A stretch of DNA of 64,000 nt from an uncultured Eggerthellaceae bacterium (GCA_910588205.1 CAJUQK010000004.1:31615-95614), one strand, 5' to 3'; positions 51,415 to 60,748 are shown, counted from the first letter of the stretch. The notes: a model not told the origin generated them from the sequence alone. Program-made: numbers and translations.

Positions 51415-52017
51415 TTAGATCTGGTTGGTGATGGTGTACTGGATCTTCATGGCCGTAGAGGTCAGGTCAGAAGCAGTCAGGCCACCAGTGGGAGCGAGAA
51501 CCTTGCCGCCCAGCTCCAAGGAGCACTTAGCGCCATTGGCGATCTGAGCGCTAGCGTAGGAGGTCTGAACGGAAACACCGTTCGTTGCAGCGTGCAGCTG
51601 CAGCGGAGAGCCGCCACCGATGGAGAGCGTGCCCAGGATGATGCCGCCAGCAGAAGGAGCAGCCGGATCAGTGGTCCAGGAGCTGGTGGGGATGCTCATG
51701 TTAGCGTTAGGAGCGCTCACCTGCAGCTTGGAAACACGGATAGGGCCGGTGGAGTTGTTGACGATCTCATAGTTGGTGGGGCCAGTGATGGTACCGCCCG
51801 TGGAGGGGATAACAACAGCAACCTTGGTGGGGATGGTAGCATTCAGAGAAGCGTCGACAACCTCGAACTTGACGTCCGTGGAAGCGGTAGCGTTAGAGGA
51901 GTCCGTTGAGGTGAACTGCTCAACGTTCTCTGCCGTAGTGGCTGCGAATGCCGGGACGGTTGCCATTGCCATTGCAGCAGTCAGTGCAAAAGCGCCAGCC
52001 ATCTTCGTGAGTTTCAT
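51415..52017 (-). CDS. Secreted WxL/pilin-like surface protein (200 aa)
   Basis: Sec signal peptide MKLTKMAGAFALTAAMAMA, cut near AFAATT. The mature protein (about 175 aa) is rich in Ser, Thr, Ala and Gly, has one cysteine and is beta-rich. Patterns are ASLNATIPTKVAVVIP, YEIVNNSTGPIRVSKLQVSA and a final MKIQYTITNQI, resembling WxL-domain or camelysin/TasA-like secreted proteins of Gram-positive surfaces. AAAGGAGG precedes the ATG at ideal spacing and a strong terminator follows, so the gene is probably highly expressed on its own. No sortase motif or membrane anchor is present. It could be a fibre subunit or wall-bound coat, bound by its two downstream neighbours. This is inference. Confidence 0.75.
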   Translation of the reverse strand: MKLTKMAGAFALTAAMAMATVPAFAATTAENVEQFTSTDSSNATASTDVKFEVVDASLNATIPTKVAVVIPSTGGTITGPTNYEIVNNSTGPIRVSKLQVSAPNANMSIPTSSWTTDPAAPSAGGIILGTLSIGGGSPLQLHAATNGVSVQTSYASAQIANGAKCSLELGGKVLAPTGGLTASDLTSTAMKIQYTITNQI

Positions 52018-52232
52018 GGTCTTTCCTCCTTTGTTAGTTTGACCATTCTTAACAACCGCGAATCTTTATACACGCTCGCCATCGGTTTGTATACCCTTAG
52101 GTAACGGATTCGATGTTTCTTCAAATAACCATCACAAATGCAGCGAGCCCTCTGATGACGCGGCTCTTCAGGCACTTCGCTGCCGCTTAAGATGCCGCTG
52201 TTGACGTTACGAGGAGAAGCCAGGGTCCTGGG

Positions 52233-54644
52233 CTAGGGGAACAACAGACCATTCACCAGGGCGTGGGTGCGAGCCATCTCGTAGATGCTGCTGAGCTGGA
52301 TCACATCGGCGTGGAAGGCAATACCCACAGTGACCACCACGCCTCCCAGTAACATGATGATACCCAAAGCAACCCACCAACGGGCCGGACCCTCCCCCGG
52401 GCTGCGCCGGGTGTCCAGGGCCATGAATCCCACTGCCCCCAGCACCAGGGGCGGCAGCGAGAAATCAAGCGCATAGCGCGGCAGGATACCCGCCCCTTCT
52501 CCGTCCAGGATCACTACTGCTACCACGAGCACCAAGCACAGGAGTGCCATGCCCTTCGCTGAGAGCAACCCGTTCCCTAAGAGCTGCCCTGTGCCAGAGA
52601 CCTTCTCAAGACAGCTGGACCCCTTCGCCCGAAACAGCGCCAAGACGAACCACACCAAGGGCGAGAGCCAGAGCAAGCCACCCAGCGGGCTTTCCACCGT
52701 GATGTTGCCCGCGTAGCCCCAGGCCGTCTGGATGGCGCTGCGGGCAGCGCTGCCCGGATAGGGCCACACCGGCTCCAGGAAGGGGAAGAAGGGCTCTATC
52801 ACCGGCAGCTGGAACAGGTAGGAGAACAGCGCCAAGTTCGCCGCATCTAGGGTCATGGGGCGCAGCCGCATGTCATTGGTGGTCAGGTTGTAGGAAGCGC
52901 CGAAGTCCAGCGGGTTGCCGAACCGGAGCGCGTTGTACAGCCCGATGACCGCGAACACCACTACTATCGGAGCCAAGGCCGCCGCCAGATACCCCATGCG
53001 ACCGCGCAACATTCCCTTCGCCAAGAGAGCCTGGATGCCCAGGGGCACCAGCAAAAGCCCGAAGAGGCCTATCTGCGGGCGACAGGCGAAGACGAGCGCC
53101 ACCATCAGCGCCCCTGGGATCACCAGCAGCGGGTGGCGGTCCAGAGAGGTCATGCACACGGCCGCCCACACCAAGAGTGCCAACCCCATAGCCACCGGCA
53201 CTTGATAGATGGACGGAGAAAGCACGAGCCACCCCAGCTGAGCACCCAGGCTCACCAGCAGCAACGCCAGCACCAGAGCCCCCACGGATACGTTCGGCAT
53301 CCAGCGGCGTGCCAGCTGGACGAGCAACCGAGCGATCCCCGCTATCAGCACCACGAGACACACGGCAATGGGTACGAAATTCGGCAGGTCTTGCCCCGTT
53401 ATCAGAAAATAAGGCAGATAGAACACCACCGCAGGCAGCACCCCGAAATACACATAGAGCTTACCGTTGTAATAGGCGGTATCCCAATAGTCAGATGCGC
53501 GAGCCCCCGCCGCTTGGGCACGGGAAGCGGAGTCATAGGGATTCTCTGCCGTCTCCAGCCCCTGGGGGGGCTCATCCAGCAGATGCAGCTGCCCCGCCGC
53601 GAATGCTCGCGCCAGCTTCGCGTATTCGCTCTCATAGGTGGCTGGATACACGTAGGCCAGCGGCGAGGAGTTCGGTGTAGGCCGCTGCGCTGCCTGAGTG
53701 CCGCTCCCGGAAAGCGGCTGGGGCGTGCCCGAGGTGTTGGAGGCCTCCGAGGCGCTTGCATCCGATTCCTGGTCCTGGCCGCTGCTCTGGGTTGTGCTGG
53801 CCTGGGTAGCAACGGGGGTGGAAAGGGTGGAATACCCCTTGCCATACTCCCCGAGCGTATCAGGAAGGATAGCCAGCTGGGCCAGGAAGACCACGCAGAG
53901 CCCTGCGGTCAGGGGGATGAGGATGCAGCGGGCGAAGGGAGTGAGCCGCGGGGAGGCAGGGTGCCCCGGCGCAGGATGCTCCGATGCAGGATGCGGGGAG
54001 GTATCGAATGCGGGGCGCTGATAGATGCGCCGCTTCGGCAGGAACGCCCAGATGAGCGCCCCTACCCCTAGGATGACCAGCACTCGAAGGAATGAGAACG
54101 TGAAGGGAATGGGCTCGTTCGCCTTCAGGGTGACGCTGATCTGAGCCGCCTCATCTTCCGAGAGCCCCCGCCTGAGCGCAGGGTCGCTCAGATTCGCCAG
54201 GGTAAGGGAGATGTCTTTGATGGCACCGTAGGGGTGCAGCTGGAATAGCTGGGAGGAAGGCACGCCCAGGAAGAGCTCATGGGTAGACGTGGTGTAGTTC
54301 AAGGGGGACCCTTCGTCACGAAACCCAAGGGTGATCTCACAGGAATGGTTGGGGGTGATACGCAGCGTCTGCACCGGTTGGGGCGTATTCACCTCGAAGA
54401 TGGCCGGCTCGTCCTGGGTGAGGGTGTGCTGGGTAGCCAAGGTCTGAGGCGTGAGGTTGGCGGTCTGCCAATGGGGAAGATTGAAGAGCGATACCTCAAG
54501 GATGAGCACCACGGCCACGAAGATGAGCCAGCCAACGAGGGCGTTGATGTGAAGAGGACGACGTTGTTGCGTCGTGGTTCGCTTCATCATGGTTCGTTCC
54601 ATCCTGGCCTGTTCCGTTCGGGGGTCGCTTGGGTTCGCGCACAT
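52233..54644 (-). CDS. Large polytopic membrane protein, GT-C-like layout (803 aa)
   Basis: One membrane helix near residue 40 is followed by an extracytoplasmic beta-rich domain (50-175), a second helix near 185, a Pro-rich linker, a helix near 250 and a low-complexity Ser/Thr/Gln stretch (270-320). Then comes a block of at least ten helices (400-790) with DTAYYNGKLYVYFGVLP at its entry. Alternating loops and helices recall GT-C glycosyltransferases that use lipid-linked sugars; Asp/Glu residues lie in the first large loop, but I cannot name a catalytic motif. GGAG precedes the ATG at 54644. It may modify or assemble cell-surface polymers; its place beside the surface-protein locus fits this but does not prove it. 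Confidence 0.7.
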   Translation of the reverse strand: MCANPSDPRTEQARMERTMMKRTTTQQRRPLHINALVGWLIFVAVVLILEVSLFNLPHWQTANLTPQTLATQHTLTQDEPAIFEVNTPQPVQTLRITPNHSCEITLGFRDEGSPLNYTTSTHELFLGVPSSQLFQLHPYGAIKDISLTLANLSDPALRRGLSEDEAAQISVTLKANEPIPFTFSFLRVLVILGVGALIWAFLPKRRIYQRPAFDTSPHPASEHPAPGHPASPRLTPFARCILIPLTAGLCVVFLAQLAILPDTLGEYGKGYSTLSTPVATQASTTQSSGQDQESDASASEASNTSGTPQPLSGSGTQAAQRPTPNSSPLAYVYPATYESEYAKLARAFAAGQLHLLDEPPQGLETAENPYDSASRAQAAGARASDYWDTAYYNGKLYVYFGVLPAVVFYLPYFLITGQDLPNFVPIAVCLVVLIAGIARLLVQLARRWMPNVSVGALVLALLLVSLGAQLGWLVLSPSIYQVPVAMGLALLVWAAVCMTSLDRHPLLVIPGALMVALVFACRPQIGLFGLLLVPLGIQALLAKGMLRGRMGYLAAALAPIVVVFAVIGLYNALRFGNPLDFGASYNLTTNDMRLRPMTLDAANLALFSYLFQLPVIEPFFPFLEPVWPYPGSAARSAIQTAWGYAGNITVESPLGGLLWLSPLVWFVLALFRAKGSSCLEKVSGTGQLLGNGLLSAKGMALLCLVLVVAVVILDGEGAGILPRYALDFSLPPLVLGAVGFMALDTRRSPGEGPARWWVALGIIMLLGGVVVTVGIAFHADVIQLSSIYEMARTHALVNGLLFP

Positions 54645-54713
54645 TGTAGTACTCCGACCGCTGGTGCATGCACCGTGATTTTGGGACGTTCGGATCGCGC
54701 GACAGGTCCTTCA

Positions 54714-55176
54714 TAGGGGCGGACCGTGGTCCGCCCGGGGTCGAACATGTTCGACCCCTACGTGGGAGGATGTGCGCCGGTCAATGCACCCCTCCTGCTC
54801 CTCTTCGGCAGCGCTTAACTATTCCCGCTGCTTACGCAGCGGGATTGAGGGTTGTGACCTGTGCACACCTGCAGGGTTTTCCGGGGTGTTGCGTCGGGCC
54901 GAGCCAGCTCGGCCCCTACGAGAGGTGCTGGTGTGATGTTCCGGGTTGTAATGTTCGGGCCGAGCCAGCTCGGCCCCTACGAGGAACCTGCATCCGACTC
55001 CCGTAGGGGCTGATCTGGATCAGCCCCCTGTGGCACCCGAGGTAACCCCATACGTCAGGCTACCCGGCTGGTGCCGCAATGAATATGTTGCGTGTGGTCT
55101 CCGCGCAACGCAACCCGTCCAACCTGGTCACGTTCTTCGGAATGATGCGTTGGGCCGAACTAGCTCGGCCCTTACG
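54714..55176. repeat. Palindromic repeat cluster C
   Basis: Palindromes lie at 54714-54738 (CGGACC arms), 54737-54762 (TCGAAC), 54895-54920 and 54957-54981 (both CCGAGC), and 55151-55176 (CCGAAC, imperfect). Positions 55002-55111 are the fourth copy of the 110-111-bp composite, inverted relative to the others. Positions 54818-54885 hold an inverted relative of the element at 34012-34076. No gene is seen between 54645 and 55202. Confidence 0.85.
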
Positions 55177-55202
55177 GAACCCGCTGTGCCTGCCACCCGG
55201 CG

Positions 55203-57962
55203 TTACAGAGCTCCCTGCACTTCCAGAGCGGCACGCATGACCTCCCGGGACAACCCGGCCGCATGGACGGAGCGGCCCGCATCCTCCACCATGATGGCCA
55301 CCACCACGTTGCGCGCACCATCGGCATCACCAATGCCGATGAACCAGCTATCGTCTTCGCGACCTTCTTTCTCGGCAGTGCCCGTCTTGCCCGCGATGCT
55401 CACCCCAGAGATAGCCGCATCCGTGGCCGTACCTTGGGTGACCACACCCCGCATGACCTCGAGCACCTGATCAGCTACCTGGGAGTTGATGGGGTCGGCA
55501 AACTTGGACGGCGCGGCTGCATAGCTGCGCTCGCCGCTGGCGCTATAGATGCCCTCCACTAGATACGGGTTGAGCACCTCTCCCCCATGGGCTTCCGCGC
55601 ACCCCACGAGTGCCATCTGCAGCACCGTGGCCTGGGGACCAGCCGGAGAAGCATGTTCGCCCACCGGTTCCCCATCGGCCGCCCAAGCCGTCTCCCACGT
55701 GGTCATCTCTGCCGGATCGGGCATGAGCGATTTCGCCACAGGTAGGTCGAACTTGATCTCCTTGTTGAAGCCGAAGGCCTCGGCCGCGCGAACGAGCGCG
55801 TCACTGCCCATCTCTACACCGATCTGGCCGAAGACCGTGTTCGCTGATACTTCGAAGGCATTCGCCACGGTGATCTGCCCGTAGCCCTTGTCGTTGAAAT
55901 TCGTGACAGGAGCGTTGCCGATATCCATCTCCGCAGGTGCGTCATAGATGGAATCCGGCGTGCATACCCCGTTCGCCAAAGCACCGGAAAGCGTTACGGT
56001 CTTGAAGGTGGAGCCCGGGGCATAGAGCGCCTGGGTGGCGCGGTTCAGCAGCTCAGATGAACCGGCGTTGGCATTCGCGATGACCTCTTCGAAGGCCGCA
56101 GCATCGTAGGTGGGCGAAGAGGCCATACCCAACACGGCACCGGTGGTGGGATCCATCACGACACAGGCACCGGTGAGCCCCTCCAGGGCCTCCTGGGCCG
56201 CCGTCTGCACCTTCGAGTTCAAGGTGAGCGTCACATCATTGCCCGGGTTGCCGATACCTGCCAGCGAGTTGATAACATCAGTCCAATTCGCGTAGTTCTC
56301 CTGACCGCGCAGCGTGTCGTTCATGGAGGCTTCTATGCCGCTCATGCCATACTTGCCGGAGTAGTAGCCCACCACATGGGTAGCCATGTCCCCTGCTGGA
56401 TATTCGCGCTGGTAGGTGCCATCATCCTGCTCCACAGAGCGCGCCAGGACCACCCCGTCATAGGTGGAGATGGTGCCTCGTTCGGAATGCTCTTCCTTCA
56501 CGATGGTGTGATTGTTGCCGGGCATGGACTGGATGACTTCAGCATCTACCACCATGATCCACGTGAGGTTCGCCACCAACGCGGCGAAGAGCACCGAATA
56601 CATGATGATGGTGCCAGTCAGCCGCTTCCCCAGGGCCACGCGGCCTAGCACGCTGTTCGCATGGAGAGAGGTGCTGGCGGCTGAGGTCATCTCCGCTTCG
56701 CGGCCAGTGGCCTGATCCCCGATGCGCAGCAGCAATGCCACGATGATGAAGCCCGCCAAAAGCGATGAACCGCCCTGGCTGATGAAGGGAAGCGTGATGC
56801 CCGTGAGCGGGATCAACCGTGTTACGCCGCCAACGATGATGAAGGCGCCCAAGATGACGATGGAGGTGGCACCCACGGCCGTGAACGAGCTGAAGTCGCT
56901 CTTGGCGCGGGCCGCCGTGAGGATGCCTCGGATAGCGAAGCAGAGGTAGAGCAGAAGCACCCCCGCCGCACCCAAAAGCCCCGTCTCTTCGCCGATAGCC
57001 GCGAAGATGAAATCGGATTCCACATAGGGGATGTCCGTAGACATGCCCCGACCGATGCCTTGACCGAAGAGACCGCCATCTGCCAAGGAGTAGAGGCTCT
57101 GCACGATCTGATAGCCCTTATCCTGAGCGTCTGCGAAGGGGTCCAACCAAATGGCCACACGGGTTTGCACATGGCCGAACATGAAGTAGAGAGCTATGGC
57201 GGCAACGCCCGCCAGCACGAGCCCCACGATCAGATACAGCTTCTTACCCGTAGCCACATAGAGCATCACCAGAAACACCAGGAACAGCACGAGGGCGCTG
57301 CCCAGATCCTTCTCCAGCACGACGATGAGGAACGCCAACGCCCACATGAACAGCAACGGCATCAATGTGGCCAACGACGGTAGCTTCACCGGCCCCACTT
57401 GCCAGGTGAAGATGGAGAGCATTTCGCGGTTCTGGGCTAAGTAGGCCGCCAGGAACAGCACGATGCATATCTTCGCCAGCTCGCCGGGCTGGAATGACAG
57501 ATCACCGATGCGCAGCCACAGGCGGCTGCCGTTGATCTCAGTGCCCACCACCGGCAGCATGGGCGCCAGCAACAGCAGCACGCCCACGATCATGAGCGTG
57601 TACTTGTAACCTGCTAGCTTGTCCATGTTGCGGACAACCAGCAGCAGGATGACCAGGATGGCCACGCCGCCGAAGAGCCACATGAGCTGGCGAGGGGCGG
57701 CGTTCGGCGCCAAGCGCGTGACGAAGGCGATACCTATCCCGGAGAGAGCGAAGGTGATGGGGAGCAGCGCGGGGTCAGCGTTGGGTGCCAGCTTGCGCAC
57801 AGCAACGTGGGCCGCGATGAACGCCACGAAAATGCCGATGGGCACCCCCAACGTATTGAAGGAGAGCTCTTGGCCACCGGTCACCACCAGCATGGCGAAG
57901 AGCACGATCACGATGGGCGCTGCCACCACGAGGAGGAGCAGCTCTATATTGCGTCGCGTCAT
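55203..57962 (-). CDS. RodA/FtsW-class B penicillin-binding protein fusion (919 aa)
   Basis: Residues 1-420 are a SEDS glycosyltransferase (RodA/FtsW): GSRLWLRIGDLSFQPGE near 145-160, conserved Asp219 in EKDLGS, IGRGMSTDIPYVESDFIF near 303-320 and PFISQGGSS near 392-400. Residues 447-473 are a membrane helix. Residues 485-919 are a PBP2/FtsI-type transpeptidase with SxxK (S651, K654), SxN (S706, N708) and KTG (859-861). Both enzyme halves are complete. In most bacteria these are two genes (rodA-pbpA in actinobacteria); here they are one polypeptide, giving fixed 1:1 coupling of strand polymerisation and crosslinking. It is the last gene of the fhaA-fhaB-pstP block, 43 bases after pstP. Kinase genes pknA/pknB do not follow it. 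Confidence 0.95.
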   Translation of the reverse strand: MTRRNIELLLLVVAAPIVIVLFAMLVVTGGQELSFNTLGVPIGIFVAFIAAHVAVRKLAPNADPALLPITFALSGIGIAFVTRLAPNAAPRQLMWLFGGVAILVILLLVVRNMDKLAGYKYTLMIVGVLLLLAPMLPVVGTEINGSRLWLRIGDLSFQPGELAKICIVLFLAAYLAQNREMLSIFTWQVGPVKLPSLATLMPLLFMWALAFLIVVLEKDLGSALVLFLVFLVMLYVATGKKLYLIVGLVLAGVAAIALYFMFGHVQTRVAIWLDPFADAQDKGYQIVQSLYSLADGGLFGQGIGRGMSTDIPYVESDFIFAAIGEETGLLGAAGVLLLYLCFAIRGILTAARAKSDFSSFTAVGATSIVILGAFIIVGGVTRLIPLTGITLPFISQGGSSLLAGFIIVALLLRIGDQATGREAEMTSAASTSLHANSVLGRVALGKRLTGTIIMYSVLFAALVANLTWIMVVDAEVIQSMPGNNHTIVKEEHSERGTISTYDGVVLARSVEQDDGTYQREYPAGDMATHVVGYYSGKYGMSGIEASMNDTLRGQENYANWTDVINSLAGIGNPGNDVTLTLNSKVQTAAQEALEGLTGACVVMDPTTGAVLGMASSPTYDAAAFEEVIANANAGSSELLNRATQALYAPGSTFKTVTLSGALANGVCTPDSIYDAPAEMDIGNAPVTNFNDKGYGQITVANAFEVSANTVFGQIGVEMGSDALVRAAEAFGFNKEIKFDLPVAKSLMPDPAEMTTWETAWAADGEPVGEHASPAGPQATVLQMALVGCAEAHGGEVLNPYLVEGIYSASGERSYAAAPSKFADPINSQVADQVLEVMRGVVTQGTATDAAISGVSIAGKTGTAEKEGREDDSWFIGIGDADGARNVVVAIMVEDAGRSVHAAGLSREVMRAALEVQGAL

Positions 57963-58005
57963 GAGCAGCCCTTCGCTGCATTCAGGATGGCAAGGCTGGA
58001 CCGCG

Positions 58006-59184
58006 TCACTTCTCAGCCTCTTCGCGATATTCGTTCACCAAGTGCCTGGCAGCCTCCAAGGATTCGCAGCGGATCTCCTGGTTGCGAATGCGCGCAGCCG
58101 TGCCCGGCTGGAGCTCATCCAAGGGTACTTCGGTCACTTCGTCCAGCTCTGAGTAGCCCATACCCAGCACCTGACCGGGAATGCCCCGATACACTGCCAC
58201 ATTGCCGTCTACTTCGCCCAGATAGGCAGAATTGGTCATCCACCAGTTCACTGCGAATCCGGCACCGCCGATGGCGAGGATCAACGCCACGATGGTAGTG
58301 ATGGCCGCGATGCGGGTCTTGCGCGCTAGCTTGCGATGGCGCCTCTTGGACCCAATGGCATCTATCACGATCACGCTCACGTTGTCAGAGCCGCCGCCTT
58401 GCAAAGCCGCCTCCACCAGCGCGTCAGCCGCCTCCTGCGGGTCTGCGTGACTAGCCAGGATGCGAGCTATCTGTGTATCTTCCACCATGGAATAGAGACC
58501 GTCTGAGCAGAGCAGCAACCGATCATCAGCCATGACCGTGAGCTCGTAGGTATCTGCATGGATGCGCGGGTCAAGCCCCAGCGCGCGGGTGATGTAGGAG
58601 CGCCACGGGTGTCCGCGTGCCTCTTCAGGCTGGATCTCTCCGCGCTCCACCAGGTCAGCCACCAATGAGTGATCTCGGGTGAGCTGCTGGAGGTATCCGC
58701 CGTGGAGCAAGTACGCCCGGGAATCCCCGCACTGGGCGATGACCAGGTGGTCCTCCTCCAACAACGCCGCCGTGCAGGTAGTACCCATCCCTTCCCGACC
58801 GACGCCCTCAGACACTGCCCGGATGATAGCCAGATTCGCCTCGTCTACCGCGCTGCGAAGCGCTTCGGCGTCGGGCCGGTGCGGCGCATGGCGCTCCAGT
58901 TCGCGCACTGCTATCTCTGAGGCAACTTCGCCCGCTTCATGGCCTCCCATGCCGTCGCACACCGCATAGAGCGGCGGCCGCACGAGCAGGGAGTCCTCAT
59001 TATGTTCGCGAACATACCCTACATCCGTGCGCGCACCATAGGCCTCATCTGTCAGATGAGCGCTCCGTTGCGCAGACTTGACCGCTTTGGATGCCTTGGG
59101 CGCTTTCGTCTTCTGCTTCGTTTTTGCTGCTTTCGCCTGCGTTCTTGCTGCCTGAGCCGCCTTCGCCCCCTGAGCTGCCATCAT
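58006..59184 (-). CDS. pstP: PP2C-family Ser/Thr protein phosphatase (392 aa)
   Basis: After an Ala/Lys-rich N-terminal extension (1-42) comes a PP2C domain: DVGYVREHNEDS (D54, E63, D64), CDGMGGHEAGEVAS (D77, G78), CGDSRAYLL, LLLCSDGLYSMV and GGSDNVSVIVID, with the metal-binding aspartates in place. A membrane helix lies near residues 290-315, followed by an external domain of about 75 residues. It dephosphorylates targets of PknB-type kinases that control cell-wall growth. The ATG overlaps the stop of the upstream FHA gene (ATGA), so translation is coupled. The N-terminal Lys/Ala repeat is unusual for the family. Confidence 0.93.
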   Translation of the reverse strand: MMAAQGAKAAQAARTQAKAAKTKQKTKAPKASKAVKSAQRSAHLTDEAYGARTDVGYVREHNEDSLLVRPPLYAVCDGMGGHEAGEVASEIAVRELERHAPHRPDAEALRSAVDEANLAIIRAVSEGVGREGMGTTCTAALLEEDHLVIAQCGDSRAYLLHGGYLQQLTRDHSLVADLVERGEIQPEEARGHPWRSYITRALGLDPRIHADTYELTVMADDRLLLCSDGLYSMVEDTQIARILASHADPQEAADALVEAALQGGGSDNVSVIVIDAIGSKRRHRKLARKTRIAAITTIVALILAIGGAGFAVNWWMTNSAYLGEVDGNVAVYRGIPGQVLGMGYSELDEVTEVPLDELQPGTAARIRNQEIRCESLEAARHLVNEYREEAEK

Positions 59185-59594
59185 TCGTGCCTCACCCGCA
59201 TGGAAACATCGCCAATGGTCACCACGTCTTTGTTGCGCAGGGCGATGGGGTCAGAGATGGGGTTGCCGTTCACGATGGTGCCGTTGCGACTCCCCAGGTC
59301 TTCTACGAAGAGGTTCTGTCCCATGAGCTGGAAACGGGCATGGCGGCCGGAGACGAAACCGGTGCCTATCACGATGTCAGCGCCGGGAGCACGGCCTACC
59401 ACGACCGGCCCCGTGACCGGCATCTGCACACCCCGGAGCTCCTTGGGGCCTTGCTCTACGGAGATGGTCCAGCTCTTGCCTCCGCTGCGCGTGCCTCTGA
59501 TCTGGCCGATGCCCGTGCGCACGATGGCGAAGAGGAACAGATAGAGCAACACCACGAAGAGCAAGCGTGCTATGAGCAGGATGATATCGATCAT
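59181..59594 (-). CDS. fhaB: FHA-domain membrane protein, FhaB-like (137 aa)
   Basis: An N-terminal membrane helix (residues 1-28) and a short linker precede an FHA phosphothreonine-binding domain (about 60-137): VVGRAPGADIVI, VSGRHARFQL and EDLGSRNGTIVNG, with the key Arg, Ser, Arg-His and Asn residues present. In actinobacteria the FhaB/FipA protein recruits phosphorylated partners to the division or elongation machinery. It lies three bases after fhaA and overlaps pstP by four bases, in the conserved order of the actinobacterial cluster. Confidence 0.92.
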   Translation of the reverse strand: MIDIILLIARLLFVVLLYLFLFAIVRTGIGQIRGTRSGGKSWTISVEQGPKELRGVQMPVTGPVVVGRAPGADIVIGTGFVSGRHARFQLMGQNLFVEDLGSRNGTIVNGNPISDPIALRNKDVVTIGDVSMRVRHE

Positions 59595-59597
59595 CCG

Positions 59598-60671
59598 TTA
59601 CTGCTCCAGGTCTTGGAACTCGAGTTCCGTGGTGCCGATGCGGATCATGTCGGCATCCCGCAGCGGCGCGCTCTTGATACGGCGGCCGTTGACGAAGACG
59701 CCATTGAGCGAGCCTAGGTCCGTGATGATCCAGGCTCCGGTAGGTTCGCAACGGATCTCTGCGTGAACACGCGACGCGTTGATATCGGGGATGATGATGC
59801 TGTTAGAGGATTCCCTACCCATGCGCTCAGGCTCACCGGTGAGCTGATAGGCGCAATCCCGTGCTTCGTCATAGAGGTACACCTCCCGCAGGCCTCCTTC
59901 GGGCATGGGCATGCGCAAGCCAGCCGGTTCTGCAGCGGAGGCCGCCCGAGGTGCGGGGGCTGAAGCTGGCGCTGGGGTAGCCTGAGGGGTTGGTTGGGGA
60001 ACAGGTGCCGGGTAGTAGTCCGGCTCCGCGATGTTGGCGGAGTGGATCTCATCGTAGTCTGGGTCATAGGCGGAAGGATCGTAGCCGAATTCCGGATCCA
60101 TATCCGGCTCCTCGAAGGGCGGCTCCGGCGTCAGCGGAACCAGCGAACCCGGGCCACCCTCATAGGGATGGGCCGCCTGCTGCCTGGCCTCAGGAGCGTT
60201 CATGGGCCTGCCCTGCGCACGCCTGCCGCGCTGAGGAGCCTGGCCTTGTGGGCTGATGCCGTAGCGAGCCATCTCATCCGCCCGCAAGCGTTCCACGATC
60301 TGAGCAGCCACCAATTCAGCCACGACATCGAACTTGCCCCGCTTGAGCTGGTCATCGGCAATGAAGCGAACGAGGGGATGACCATCCATCGCCAAGCCCA
60401 GCTCTGCCGCCTTCGCCAAGAGGAAGGTTTCCGTTTCTCCGGCAATGGTGGGGTAATAGTTGAACATGGTGGTGTCATCTTCAGGGCAAACGAGCACGGT
60501 GTAGAGCGTGGGGGCGAACTGCTTGCCTGCGCCCACCACCTTGCCGCGGCGCATCTGCTTCTCTGCCTTCTTGGCTATTTGAACCGGGGAAATGGAAGCG
60601 CCGCCTAACCGTTCTGCCGCTCCTTCGACGGTATCTTCCATCTTGCCTTCGAACTTGGAGAGGAACCCCAT
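59598..60671 (-). CDS. fhaA: DUF3662 and FHA domain protein, FhaA-like (357 aa)
   Basis: Residues 1-125 match the N-terminal DUF3662 domain of FhaA (ISPVQIAKKAEKQMRRGKVV, APTLYTVLVCPEDD). Residues 140-255 are a Pro/Ala/Tyr/Asp-rich linker. The FHA domain (270-357) has MGRESSNSIIIPDINASRVH and TDLGSLNGVFVNGRRI. FhaA binds phosphorylated MviN/FtsI-type proteins and regulates peptidoglycan synthesis in mycobacteria; a similar role is inferred. It is the first gene of the fhaA-fhaB-pstP-rodA/pbpA operon. The ribosome site is weak (AAGGGG at long spacing), and TATATA or TATGAT boxes lie upstream. Confidence 0.92.
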   Translation of the reverse strand: MGFLSKFEGKMEDTVEGAAERLGGASISPVQIAKKAEKQMRRGKVVGAGKQFAPTLYTVLVCPEDDTTMFNYYPTIAGETETFLLAKAAELGLAMDGHPLVRFIADDQLKRGKFDVVAELVAAQIVERLRADEMARYGISPQGQAPQRGRRAQGRPMNAPEARQQAAHPYEGGPGSLVPLTPEPPFEEPDMDPEFGYDPSAYDPDYDEIHSANIAEPDYYPAPVPQPTPQATPAPASAPAPRAASAAEPAGLRMPMPEGGLREVYLYDEARDCAYQLTGEPERMGRESSNSIIIPDINASRVHAEIRCEPTGAWIITDLGSLNGVFVNGRRIKSAPLRDADMIRIGTTELEFQDLEQ

Positions 60672-60748
60672 GGCGTTGCTCTCACCCCTTCGTATTGCGA
60701 TTCAACCAGCGTATATAGGTGAAGCGTTCATCATACCATTCATCGACC

